Position numbers and translations under genes: made by a program. Shown here piece by piece: positions 1 to 6,451 of a DNA stretch of 7,569 nucleotides. The DNA is from Actinomycetes bacterium (GTDB lineage: Bacteria > Actinomycetota > Humimicrobiia > Humimicrobiales > Humimicrobiaceae): NCBI GenBank assembly GCA_030609215.1, contig JAUWCR010000058.1:1-7569 (forward strand). The letters are read 5' to 3'. How positions within the stretch are numbered: the first letter of the stretch is position 1; every line of letters starts with the position of its first letter. Under the pieces are notes generated by a model. That model had not been told where the DNA came from. It saw only the letters and a list, made by a program, of their open reading frames with translations, and ran no database searches.

Positions 1-69
1 AATCTTAAATTTCCAGAATATTAAACCAATTGCTATGTAAAAACCTAGAGAAATAAAAAATAATACCAT
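1..69 (-). CDS. Start of a small membrane protein (partial, runs off the left edge)
   Basis: An open frame of 23 codons starts at an ATG (67-69) and continues past the window edge. It reads MVLFFISLGFYIAI followed by GLIFWKFKI, which is one continuous hydrophobic segment ending in basic residues, so it looks like an N-terminal transmembrane helix. The start is supported by an AGGAG at 75-79 with a 5-nt spacer. That ribosome binding site overlaps the TAG stop of the upstream permease gene (gap 8 nt), which suggests translational coupling and membership of the same transporter operon. The N terminus does not look like an ABC ATPase (no Walker-type beginning). I do not recognise the family: it could be a small accessory membrane protein or the first helix of a larger transporter. 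Confidence 0.6.
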   Translation of the reverse strand, partial: MVLFFISLGFYIAIGLIFWKFKI

Positions 70-77
70 TTCTTCTC

Positions 78-1025
78 CTATTTCCTTATTGCTCCAAAAG
101 TAATTCCTCTTACAAGATGTTTTCTTAAAATAATAGTAAAAACTAACACTGGTATTAGAAATAAAACTGATCCTGCTGCAGCTGCTCCCCAGTCATAGCC
201 AAGGACTCCCATCTGGTAAGGAAGCCATGCAGGCACTGTTTGTGCAACTTTCCTTGAAAGAAGGAATGCAAATGCATATTCATTCCATGCAAATATGAAA
301 CAAAATACTGCAGTTGCTGCTATACCGGTTACTGCCTGTGGAATAACTATCATTCTAAAAGCTTGAAATCTTGTATATCCATCAACCATTGCTGCCTCTT
401 CATATTCAATAGGAATCTCATCAATAAATCCTTTAAGTACCCAAACAGCAAAAGATACATTAAAAGCAGTATACAAAATTATAAGACCTATATGAGTATC
501 AGTTAGATTTAAATATCTGAACATTAGAAAAACAGGTATAACAACTACTACCGGGGGCAGCATTCTGGTACTAAGTATAAAAAATAGTAGGTCATCTTTC
601 CCTCTAATTTTAAATCTTGAAAAGCCATAAGCACAAATTGTACCGAGTATTACTGTTATTACTGTACTTGTTACACCAATTATTGCACTATTCAAATATC
701 TTCTTGGTAGATCTCCCATCCTTATTACTTCTTCGTTAGTTTCATTATACACAATACGCTCATACCATTTTAAATTTGCCACTTCTTCATCTGAAAGTTT
801 TTCACCTGGAGGATATACAGTACGAGATGTAAATATTCTTATATAACTTCCTATTGAAGGTTTATATATAATTTTTGGTGGAAAATCTAAAATCTCTGTC
901 CATGGTCTAAAAGAAGTACTTATAATATATAAAAAAGGTATTAAATAAATAACTGTTATAACTATAATTAATACTATAACAAAATATCGACTAATACTTT
1001 TTTTTCTTTTGACTATTTCTGCCAT
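78..1025 (-). CDS. Carbohydrate ABC transporter permease, MalG/UgpE type
   Basis: This is an inner-membrane channel subunit of a CUT1-like sugar importer (BPD_transp_1 fold). Of 315 residues, hydrophobic segments lie near residues 13-35, 115-137, 147-170, 180-200, 230-250 and 283-303, giving six predicted helices. An extended extracytoplasmic loop runs between helices 1 and 2 (about 36-110). The cytoplasmic EAA loop that docks on the ATPase is at 210-229: E210-A-A, the conserved D-G at 215-216 and the closing I-x-I-P. The C terminus (RGITFGAIRK) matches the usual end of MalG-like permeases. The ATG at 1023-1025 is preceded by AAAGGA (1033-1038) with a 7-nt spacer, and only 27 nt separate it from the upstream permease gene, so the two are co-transcribed. 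The substrate cannot be read from the sequence, and no ATPase partner gene is in the window. Confidence 0.95.
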   Translation of the reverse strand: MAEIVKRKKSISRYFVIVLIIVITVIYLIPFLYIISTSFRPWTEILDFPPKIIYKPSIGSYIRIFTSRTVYPPGEKLSDEEVANLKWYERIVYNETNEEVIRMGDLPRRYLNSAIIGVTSTVITVILGTICAYGFSRFKIRGKDDLLFFILSTRMLPPVVVVIPVFLMFRYLNLTDTHIGLIILYTAFNVSFAVWVLKGFIDEIPIEYEEAAMVDGYTRFQAFRMIVIPQAVTGIAATAVFCFIFAWNEYAFAFLLSRKVAQTVPAWLPYQMGVLGYDWGAAAAGSVLFLIPVLVFTIILRKHLVRGITFGAIRK

Positions 1026-1052
1026 TAAATATTCCTTTCATTACCAAGCTCT

Positions 1053-1973
1053 TTACTGTTTTGCTTTGTTTAGATATTTAATAAAGATACTCGTAATTGC
1101 AATAATCACTATTAATATTATATAACCAATAGCAGATCCATAACTTGTCTTCCATGTAACAAATGAGACATTATACAAATGCATTGCTATTAATTGAGGT
1201 GCCATTGCCCCTCTTCCTGTTATTCCCATTGGTAAATCGAATATTTTAAAAGCTTCCATAGTTCTAAATATTAAAGCAACCAATAAAATCGGGTAAACCA
1301 TTGGAAGAGTTATTCTTCTAAATTTGGACCACCATGAAGCTCTGTCAATTTCTGCAGCCTCGTATAAATATTTTGGTATAGCAGAAAGCCCGGCAATGGA
1401 TAGAAGCATAACAAAAGGCGTCCACATCCATATATCAACAATTACAACTGAATATAAATTTCTTGAAGGATCTGAAATCCAATCTATTTTACCCAAACCT
1501 AATAGAAAGTTAAACATCCCCCAGTTTGGGTCATAAAATAATTTCCACATCAGCCCTACTATTACAGGTGACATTGTCATTGGTAATATAAGAAAGGTTG
1601 TTATAAGTTCTCTACCTTTAAATTTTAACTGTAGAAGCAAAGCAAGACCAAATCCAAGTATCATCTCTCCACTAACTGACAATACAACATACTTGGCAGT
1701 TGTAATAAACTTATACCACATATCAGGGTCAGTCAATATTTTAGAATAATTTACGCCACCCACCATTTCTGGGTTCTTTCCCCATTCTGTTACCATTTTT
1801 GCTGAATAATTAGAAAAACTTAAAATTAATGACCAGAATAGTGGAAAAACATTTATAGCAACTAATAATATTATTACAGGTAATACAAAAAGCCTTATTA
1901 TTGAACTGTCACGTAAAGAATGATAAACAATTTGATCATCCCTAATATTTTTATCTTTTATTCTTCTAAACAT
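1053..1973 (-). CDS. Carbohydrate ABC transporter permease, MalF/UgpA type
   Basis: This is the second channel subunit of the importer, 306 residues, normal for UgpA-like proteins that lack the large periplasmic domain of MalF. Hydrophobic segments lie near residues 28-48, 95-117, 123-147, 172-195, 222-242 and 280-298. The EAA loop is at 205-224: E205-A-A-E-I-D-R-A, then F218 and I221-T-L-P. The glycine normally found at position 211 of this loop (D-G-A) is an arginine here (codon at 1341-1343, AGA), one transition away from GGA; see findings. The ATG (1971-1973) has AAGGA at 1980-1984 with a 6-nt spacer. The gene lies 105 bp after the binding-protein gene, with a strong stem-loop between them, and 27 bp before the MalG-type permease. 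The sugar specificity is unknown. Confidence 0.95.
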   Translation of the reverse strand: MFRRIKDKNIRDDQIVYHSLRDSSIIRLFVLPVIILLVAINVFPLFWSLILSFSNYSAKMVTEWGKNPEMVGGVNYSKILTDPDMWYKFITTAKYVVLSVSGEMILGFGLALLLQLKFKGRELITTFLILPMTMSPVIVGLMWKLFYDPNWGMFNFLLGLGKIDWISDPSRNLYSVVIVDIWMWTPFVMLLSIAGLSAIPKYLYEAAEIDRASWWSKFRRITLPMVYPILLVALIFRTMEAFKIFDLPMGITGRGAMAPQLIAMHLYNVSFVTWKTSYGSAIGYIILIVIIAITSIFIKYLNKAKQ

Positions 1974-1999
1974 ATTTTATCCTTCTAAAATTCTTTTTT

Positions 2000-2037
2000 A
2001 ATTGCTCCCTTTAAGGTTAACCATAAAGGGAGCAATT
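2000..2037 (-). promoter_or_regulatory. Intercistronic stem-loop between binding protein and permease genes
   Basis: A perfect 14-bp inverted repeat has arms at 2000-2013 (AATTGCTCCCTTTA) and 2024-2037, with a 10-nt loop containing a small GGTTAACC palindrome. Read on the transcribed (minus) strand, the stem is followed by an A-rich tract, not a U-run, so it is not a classic intrinsic terminator in that direction; on the plus strand only four T's follow. Position and shape match the stem-loops that sit between binding-protein and permease genes in sugar ABC operons, where they block 3' exonucleases or attenuate read-through and keep the binding protein in excess. That role is inferred. Confidence 0.75.
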
Positions 2038-2078
2038 TTAAACGTCTAACACATTACTACAATCTAATATCAGTATTA

Positions 2079-3515
2079 TTAATACCCTGCTGCTTCAAAG
2101 ATTTCTTCCCAATCTTCAACACATTTGTTTAAAGCTTCTTCAGCAGTGCCGTCACCTGCTACAACATACTTAGCAATATTCTCACTGAAAGTTCTTAGCA
2201 ATTCATCATATTCAGGACATGCCCACCAATCCTTAAAAATTTCCATAGATACTTTAAATGCAGGATTGTATGGTGTAGCATTAAGAAATTCATCTGATTC
2301 CAGTACACCTGCATGGCATGTATATCCACCCAATTTAGCCCATTCCATTTGAGTTTCTTCTTTTACAAACCATGTTAAGTATTGATATGCTAAATCCTGT
2401 TTCTCAGAATAAGCTACTACTGAAAGCCCCTGGCCGCCAAGAGCAGCAAATTGTCTTTCTTCTCCATCAGAACCTACTTGTGGAGGACACGCAAAATATC
2501 CTGTGTCTGCAGCATATGGATTTGTTGCTTCATTTGCAAGGCCTGGGAAAAATGCGAAGTAATTTGTAGTCATTGGAACTATTCCTGCAACAAATGCATC
2601 ATTGGTTTTGATGAAGAATGCATCTCCAAATCCTGGTGGCACAAATTGGAAAAGTTCATGATAATATTCTATTCCTGCTATAGCACCTTCACTATTTAAT
2701 AGCCCATCAACTTCATAAGTTGCATAATCTCCAAGTTCTCCACCAAATGACCATATAACCTGCTCTGCAAACATTGCAAGTGAATCGTAGCCATTGTCAC
2801 CATAAATTGCAACTCCATAAAAATCATTATCTGGGTCATGGAAGAATTCAGCTATATCTTTTAGATTATCCCATGATTCTGGTATTCCAAGCGCATACCC
2901 GTATTCTGCTTCAAATGCAGCCATATTGTCAGCATCTTCAAAAAGATCTTTACGGTATGCCCATCCTAATGCATCGCCCTCACATGGAACAGCATAGTAT
3001 TTTCCAGCTCCTTTTGGATACTCAGCATAATAAGTAAGTGACGCAGGTGTAAATGTCTTATCAACTCCATTTTCAATAATCCAATCAGTCAAATCTACAT
3101 AATGACCATTTATTGCCATATTTCCAATATCCTGGCTATCACCAACTATAATATCCCATGCATCGCTACGAGCAATCATTTCTGTATTATATTTTTGAAC
3201 AAAAGTTTCCCAGGGAGTTTGCTCAACTATTACTTTTATACCTGTTTCAGCTGTAAAACCTTCAGAAAGCTTCTCCAGGTAATCTGCTGGTGCCCATTGA
3301 GCCCAATGAATTGTGATAAACTGCTCAACTGCTGGTTCCTCTGTAACTTCCTCGGGTGCTTCTTCTACTTCCTCTACTGCTTCTTCAACTGCCTCTACTG
3401 CTTCTTCAACTGCTTCTGTAACTGCTTCTTCAACTGCGCCCTTGCAGCCAATTCCCATAAAAATCAGAGAAAAAGTTAAAACAACTGTAAATAATGAAAT
3501 TAATAACTTTTTCAT
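2079..3515 (-). CDS. Extracellular solute-binding protein (family 1), lipoprotein, carbohydrate ABC transporter
   Basis: This is the substrate-capturing component of the importer, predicted to be lipid-anchored outside the cytoplasmic membrane. Of 478 residues, 1-23 form a signal peptide (MKKLL, then a hydrophobic core) ending in G-I-G-C with C24 as the lipidation site; the -3 residue is Gly instead of the usual Leu, a weak lipobox. Residues 25-64 are an almost pure Glu/Ala/Val/Thr/Pro linker, strongly acidic. The binding fold starts near 66 (ITIHWAQWAP) and shows family-1 hallmarks: W-x-x-F near 102-105, DIIVGDSQD at 121-129, and a C-terminal Trp/Glu-rich helix (WEEIFEAAGY). The ATG has AGGAG at 3522-3526 with a 6-nt spacer. 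It follows the ROK gene after a 243-bp leader, which implies its own promoter or extra control there. The bound sugar is unknown. Confidence 0.95.
   Translation of the reverse strand: MKKLLISLFTVVLTFSLIFMGIGCKGAVEEAVTEAVEEAVEAVEEAVEEVEEAPEEVTEEPAVEQFITIHWAQWAPADYLEKLSEGFTAETGIKVIVEQTPWETFVQKYNTEMIARSDAWDIIVGDSQDIGNMAINGHYVDLTDWIIENGVDKTFTPASLTYYAEYPKGAGKYYAVPCEGDALGWAYRKDLFEDADNMAAFEAEYGYALGIPESWDNLKDIAEFFHDPDNDFYGVAIYGDNGYDSLAMFAEQVIWSFGGELGDYATYEVDGLLNSEGAIAGIEYYHELFQFVPPGFGDAFFIKTNDAFVAGIVPMTTNYFAFFPGLANEATNPYAADTGYFACPPQVGSDGEERQFAALGGQGLSVVAYSEKQDLAYQYLTWFVKEETQMEWAKLGGYTCHAGVLESDEFLNATPYNPAFKVSMEIFKDWWACPEYDELLRTFSENIAKYVVAGDGTAEEALNKCVEDWEEIFEAAGY
3376..3437 (-). repeat. In-frame tandem-type repeats encoding the Glu/Ala linker
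   Basis: The 17-base string actgcttcttcaactgc occurs three times exactly, at 3376-3392, 3397-3413 and 3421-3437, spaced by 21 and 24 bases. Both spacings are multiples of three, so each copy encodes the same A-V-E-E-A-V unit of the acidic linker of the binding protein. Degenerate copies extend the pattern toward 3340. Such a tract can expand or contract in frame by slippage without destroying the gene. Confidence 0.85.
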
Positions 3516-3758
3516 TTGAATCTCCTTTTTTTAAAATTGATAATAATTACGGCTAAATACCCACTAGATTTGCTTATTTACATTTTATAAACAAACCCTC
3601 ATTTTTTGTTTTTTTACCCCACCTCCTTAATATCTTTTTAAATTATTAACCTTATCCTAATAATAAAATCACCTCCTTTTAAATACTACTTATAATAAAA
3701 TATATATTAAAATATTTATTCCATTTATGCTATTCTACAATTTAATTTTTAAATATCT
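3516..3758 (-). promoter_or_regulatory. 243-bp leader between ROK gene and binding-protein gene
   Basis: This gene-free stretch is very AT-rich and contains three purine-rich Shine-Dalgarno sequences, of which only the last (3522-3526) serves a gene. AAAGGAGGTGAT at 3668-3679 is a perfect 12-nt complement of the 16S rRNA 3' tail, and AAGGAGGTG lies at 3620-3628; neither has ATG, GTG or TTG at a usable distance. An inverted repeat lies at 3569-3595. I could not find a convincing -35/-10 pair or an intrinsic terminator for the ROK gene here. A promoter for the transporter operon is expected in this stretch from the layout, but it is not proven by sequence. Confidence 0.5.
3569..3595. promoter_or_regulatory. 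Candidate operator: imperfect inverted repeat upstream of the transporter operon
   Basis: The arms TTTGCTTAT (3569-3577) and ATAAACAAA (3587-3595) pair at 8 of 9 positions around a 9-nt spacer. On the minus strand a TATAAA box (3584-3589), a possible -10 element, lies within it, though no good -35 accompanies the box. TTTGTTT-like half-sites are typical of several sugar repressors, including ROK proteins such as XylR, so this is a plausible target of the neighbouring repressor. AT-rich DNA makes chance repeats more likely, hence the modest confidence. Confidence 0.35.
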
Positions 3759-4967
3759 TTATTCAAAATATCTAGATAAAACATAAGATGCCGCACCCAG
3801 CGCACATACGTTATCACCAAGTTTTGAATATTTAATATCAGTTTCTTTTTTTATTTTCCGTAAAGATATTTTATTAATCTTTTCTTTAAGATTATCCAAG
3901 AAGTATTTCCCTGCTTTTGTAAATATACCCTGAATTACTACTATTTGAGGATCATTTGTTAAAATTATATTAGATATACCAATAGCAAACCAGTTGATAA
4001 TATCATCAATAAGTTCTTTTGCAAGCTTATCTTTTTTCTTTAATGCATCAAAAATATCATACATGTTTATTTTGTCAATATCTTTTTCATTAAATATTAA
4101 TGACTCAGGACAATCATTAAACTTTTCCTTAGCTCTTCTTAGAATCCTCTTAGTTGATACCATAACTTCAAAACATCCTTTCCCGCCACATGCACATACT
4201 TCTTTACCTTCAGGATTTATTAGCATATGTCCAATTTCTCCAATTATGTAATGTCTCCCTCTTTTTATTTTATTTTCTGCTATTACTCCTGCCGCCAGTC
4301 CCTTACCTGCTTGTATTGCAATAATATTTTCTTCCTTTTTTGCTACACCAAAAGTTTTTTCTGCAAAAGCTTGAAATCTTACACCATTTTCAATAAATAT
4401 AGCAATCTTACTAGGTAATTGTTCTGATATTTTTTTCTTAAGTTCGATATTTTCCCCCCATGACGGAAAATGGGGAGAATAAATAATAACACCGTTATCA
4501 AAATTAGTGATCCCATAAGTCCCAACTGCTAGCCCTATAACTTTTTTCCCATTTATATTATTTACAAGCTGTTTATAGGAATTATTTATTTTTTTTAAAA
4601 CACTATCGAATTTTTCATCAGTTTCTAAATCTACTGAAATCTTTTCTAATATTTTACCCTTCAAGTCAGTAACAATTGATATTAATTTATTTGCTAGTAT
4701 TGCCATTCCAATGGCATATCCTGCACTAGAATTTATTTTAAAAATGTTTGGTTTTTTACCTCCTTCTTCTGTTGAGCTCCCCTTACCCGTAATTACAACA
4801 AGTCCTTTATTAATATAATAATTCATTATATTCATTAGTGTTGGCTTGCTTAGATTAACTTTTTTAGATAGCTCTGATATTGATACTTCTCCTGAATTAC
4901 GAAGAATATTTAATATTACTTTTCTGTTTATTTTTTTTAGGGCTTTTTGCTTTCTAATAGTAGTCAT
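3759..4967 (-). CDS. ROK-family transcriptional regulator (NagC/XylR/Mlc type)
   Basis: This is a predicted sugar-responsive repressor of 402 residues, the usual length for ROK regulators. Residues 16-60 form a winged helix-turn-helix (VILNILRNSG, then the recognition helix around LSKPTLMNIM), followed by the typical G-K-K-P-N-I-F-K-I-N bridge at 70-79. The sugar-kinase-like body contains the ROK signature G243-E-I-G-H-M and the zinc site H247, C258, C260, C265. The usual catalytic Asp of ROK kinases (motif N-D-A-N) is replaced by Gly195 in E-N-G-V-R, and the first phosphate loop (around 85-92) lacks D-x-G-x-T, so it should not be a kinase. An in-frame TAA two codons upstream fixes the ATG at 4965-4967 as the most upstream possible start; no Shine-Dalgarno is visible. 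It has its own promoter and sits between the Tm-1-like gene and the transporter genes, which it probably controls. Confidence 0.93.
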   Translation of the reverse strand: MTTIRKQKALKKINRKVILNILRNSGEVSISELSKKVNLSKPTLMNIMNYYINKGLVVITGKGSSTEEGGKKPNIFKINSSAGYAIGMAILANKLISIVTDLKGKILEKISVDLETDEKFDSVLKKINNSYKQLVNNINGKKVIGLAVGTYGITNFDNGVIIYSPHFPSWGENIELKKKISEQLPSKIAIFIENGVRFQAFAEKTFGVAKKEENIIAIQAGKGLAAGVIAENKIKRGRHYIIGEIGHMLINPEGKEVCACGGKGCFEVMVSTKRILRRAKEKFNDCPESLIFNEKDIDKINMYDIFDALKKKDKLAKELIDDIINWFAIGISNIILTNDPQIVVIQGIFTKAGKYFLDNLKEKINKISLRKIKKETDIKYSKLGDNVCALGAASYVLSRYFE

Positions 4968-4999
4968 TATTTAAAAATTTAGGATATTTATTATACTTT

Positions 5000-5028
5000 A
5001 TGATAAAATAATAAAATTAGTGTGTCAA
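5000..5028 (-). promoter_or_regulatory. Sigma-70-type promoter for the ROK regulator gene
   Basis: On the minus strand a perfect -35 box TTGACA (5023-5028) is separated by exactly 17 bp from TATCAT (5000-5005, five of six consensus positions). A further TATAAT lies just downstream at 4990-4995. Transcription should begin near 4993, giving an AT-rich leader of about 25 nt before the ATG at 4967. This is the best promoter in the window and makes the regulator gene an independent transcription unit. Confidence 0.8.
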
Positions 5029-5033
5029 GCCAT

Positions 5034-5054
5034 TTTTGTAACTAGCTTACAAAA
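5034..5054. promoter_or_regulatory. Candidate ROK operator palindrome upstream of the regulator's promoter
   Basis: The arms TTTTGTAA (5034-5041) and TTACAAAA (5047-5054) form a perfect 8-bp inverted repeat around CTAGC. It starts five bases upstream of the -35 box. The right half extends to TTACAAAACTAA (5047-5058), so on the minus strand the site begins TTAGTTTTGTAA, resembling the half-site of Bacillus XylR operators (TTAGTTTGTT, from memory), which are bound by a ROK protein. The likely role is autoregulation or control of divergent or neighbouring units; binding is inferred. Confidence 0.55.
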
Positions 5055-5219
5055 CTAAATTTTTAATAAATAAATTAAAATTCTTCTACCTCTATAGTGT
5101 AAAATAAATTTTATATTCTTAAGTTATCAATTCTAGTGGATTAACTTTTCCTATCCTCGGTAACCATTTCCTCAATCTTTAAATAATTTTTAGGAGTTAT
5201 GAAACATGTAAAGAAAATA

Positions 5220-6437
5220 TTATGGCTCCCTAATCATATCTATTAAACTCTCTGCTACTTTTGCTGCAAAAATAGGATCATTTATGTCAAGATCTAAAAC
5301 ATTAACAGGTATATCTTTTTTTAATTCTTTTTTTAGTGTTTCAACATAAATATTATTAGCCTCAGGATCGTAAAAAGGCTGTCCTTTTATAGAATAAGAG
5401 CAGAAACCCTTCATTGGTATAAACCATTTTACAGGACCTTTTGCAGGATTAACTCTTTTTGCCTGTTCTACAGCAAGAGCTTTAAATTCTTCAGCATTAT
5501 TTTGGACATTTGTAAACATTGGGTTATGTCTTACATACCTTCGATTTTTTAGTCTTTGGGGAATTGACTCGTGCGGGCTAAAAGTGTTACAAGAAATTCC
5601 ACCAGGACATATTACCTGTGGAATTCCCATCTTTACTGCATTAGTCATCCTTTCTGGTTTTGATGCTAATATTCCTCCACACATTTCCTGAATAACTTCA
5701 ATGGTAGCAAAATCTAGCACCCCATTAAATTGGCCCTCTTTTATAAGAGATTCCATAGCCATTCCACCTGTTCCTACTGCATGAAACACTACAGTTTCAA
5801 ACCCTGCTTTTTCTAAAACTTCCTTCGCCTTCATAGTCCCTGGAGTTGTAATTCCAACATTTGTAATAGCAATTAATGACTTCTCATCTTTATCCTCTGC
5901 TATACCCATTTTAACCATACCACAGACAGCCCCGGCAGCTTCTCTTAATATTTTTCTTGTTATTTTATTTAGTCCCAATATATCAGCAACTGAATTTATC
6001 ATTGTTATATCTTTAATACCTACAAAATTTAACGTATTCCCGGAGGCTATAGTTGAGACCATAACTTTAGGAAATCCTAATGGCAGCGCTCTCATTGCAT
6101 TTGTAGCCATTGTTGTTCCCTGAGTACCACCACAGGATATAATTCCATCTATCTTTCCTTCAGATGCAAGTTTAATCACTATCTTTTTGGCACCTTCCGA
6201 CATAATAGAAGTAAATTTTTCTCTTGTAGAGCCATCTTTTATTAATTCATCAAAATCTTTTCCTGCAGCATAAGCTACTTCTTTTCTTGTAATATCTGGT
6301 TTAAGTGTAGCTTTGTCAATAATTCCAATATCTATTACTAATGTTTTTAATCCTTCTTTTTCAATATGCCTTTTTATAAAAGCATATTCATGACCTTTTG
6401 TATCCATACAGCCAAGTATTACTATTGTTTTTTTCAT
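5220..6437 (-). CDS. Tm-1-like ATP-binding domain protein (UPF0261 family)
   Basis: This 405-residue protein matches the full UPF0261/Tm-1-like family (PF06792 type), the N-terminal half of the plant Tm-1 protein that blocks tomato mosaic virus replication. Visible family motifs are G-C-M-D-T-K-G at 9-15 (usually G-T-x-D-T-K-G), S-C-G-G-T-Q-G-T at 101-108, S-T-I-A-S-G-N-T at 128-135, V-G-T-G-G-M-A-M-E at 221-229, V-R-H-N-P near 302-306 and the C-terminal G-Q-P-F-Y-D-P at 352-358. The fold is two nucleotide-binding-like lobes; the enzymatic reaction in bacteria is unknown to me. The ATG (6435-6437) has GGAGG at 6445-6449 with a 7-nt spacer, directly preceded by an AT hairpin. It follows the TIM-barrel gene by 81 bp, so the two probably form one operon and one functional unit. 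Confidence 0.92.
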   Translation of the reverse strand: MKKTIVILGCMDTKGHEYAFIKRHIEKEGLKTLVIDIGIIDKATLKPDITRKEVAYAAGKDFDELIKDGSTREKFTSIMSEGAKKIVIKLASEGKIDGIISCGGTQGTTMATNAMRALPLGFPKVMVSTIASGNTLNFVGIKDITMINSVADILGLNKITRKILREAAGAVCGMVKMGIAEDKDEKSLIAITNVGITTPGTMKAKEVLEKAGFETVVFHAVGTGGMAMESLIKEGQFNGVLDFATIEVIQEMCGGILASKPERMTNAVKMGIPQVICPGGISCNTFSPHESIPQRLKNRRYVRHNPMFTNVQNNAEEFKALAVEQAKRVNPAKGPVKWFIPMKGFCSYSIKGQPFYDPEANNIYVETLKKELKKDIPVNVLDLDINDPIFAAKVAESLIDMIREP

Positions 6438-6451
6438 GGAACTTCCTCCAT

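Noticed and set aside
1324..1536. Plus-strand 70-codon frame inside the MalF-type permease gene
   Set aside because: It lies opposite conserved permease coding sequence including the EAA loop and has no recognisable content.
2125..3037. Several plus-strand open frames inside the binding-protein gene
   Set aside because: They are shadows of a convincing minus-strand gene, with no family resemblance or consistent ribosome binding sites.
3313..3519. Plus-strand frame rich in Ser/Thr/Ala opposite the binding-protein N terminus
   Set aside because: It is the antisense reading of the Glu/Ala repeat of the lipoprotein linker; repetition explains the long open frame and there is no other sign of a gene.
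3600..3628. Five-codon frame (MRVCL) after the AAGGAGGTG in the binding-protein leader
   Set aside because: The spacing of 19 nt between AGGAGG and ATG is too long for normal initiation.
3661..3720. AAATAT/ATATTT inverted repeat and possible AT-rich promoter after the ROK gene
   Set aside because: The tract is nearly pure A/T, so short palindromes and TATAAT-like strings are expected by chance and no -35 partner fits.
3994..4418. Plus-strand open frames inside the ROK gene
   Set aside because: Low-complexity hydrophobic and Ser-rich readings of the antisense strand of a clear ROK gene.
5070..5095. A/T-only inverted repeat that could end the Tm-1-like transcript
   Set aside because: Seven-base A/T arms without a GC stem or a clear U-run do not make a credible intrinsic terminator.
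5141..5167. Eight-codon minus-strand frame (MVTEDRKS) after the Tm-1-like gene
   Set aside because: The purine-rich GAGG is only two bases from the ATG, the peptide is tiny and there is no attenuator structure; probably chance.
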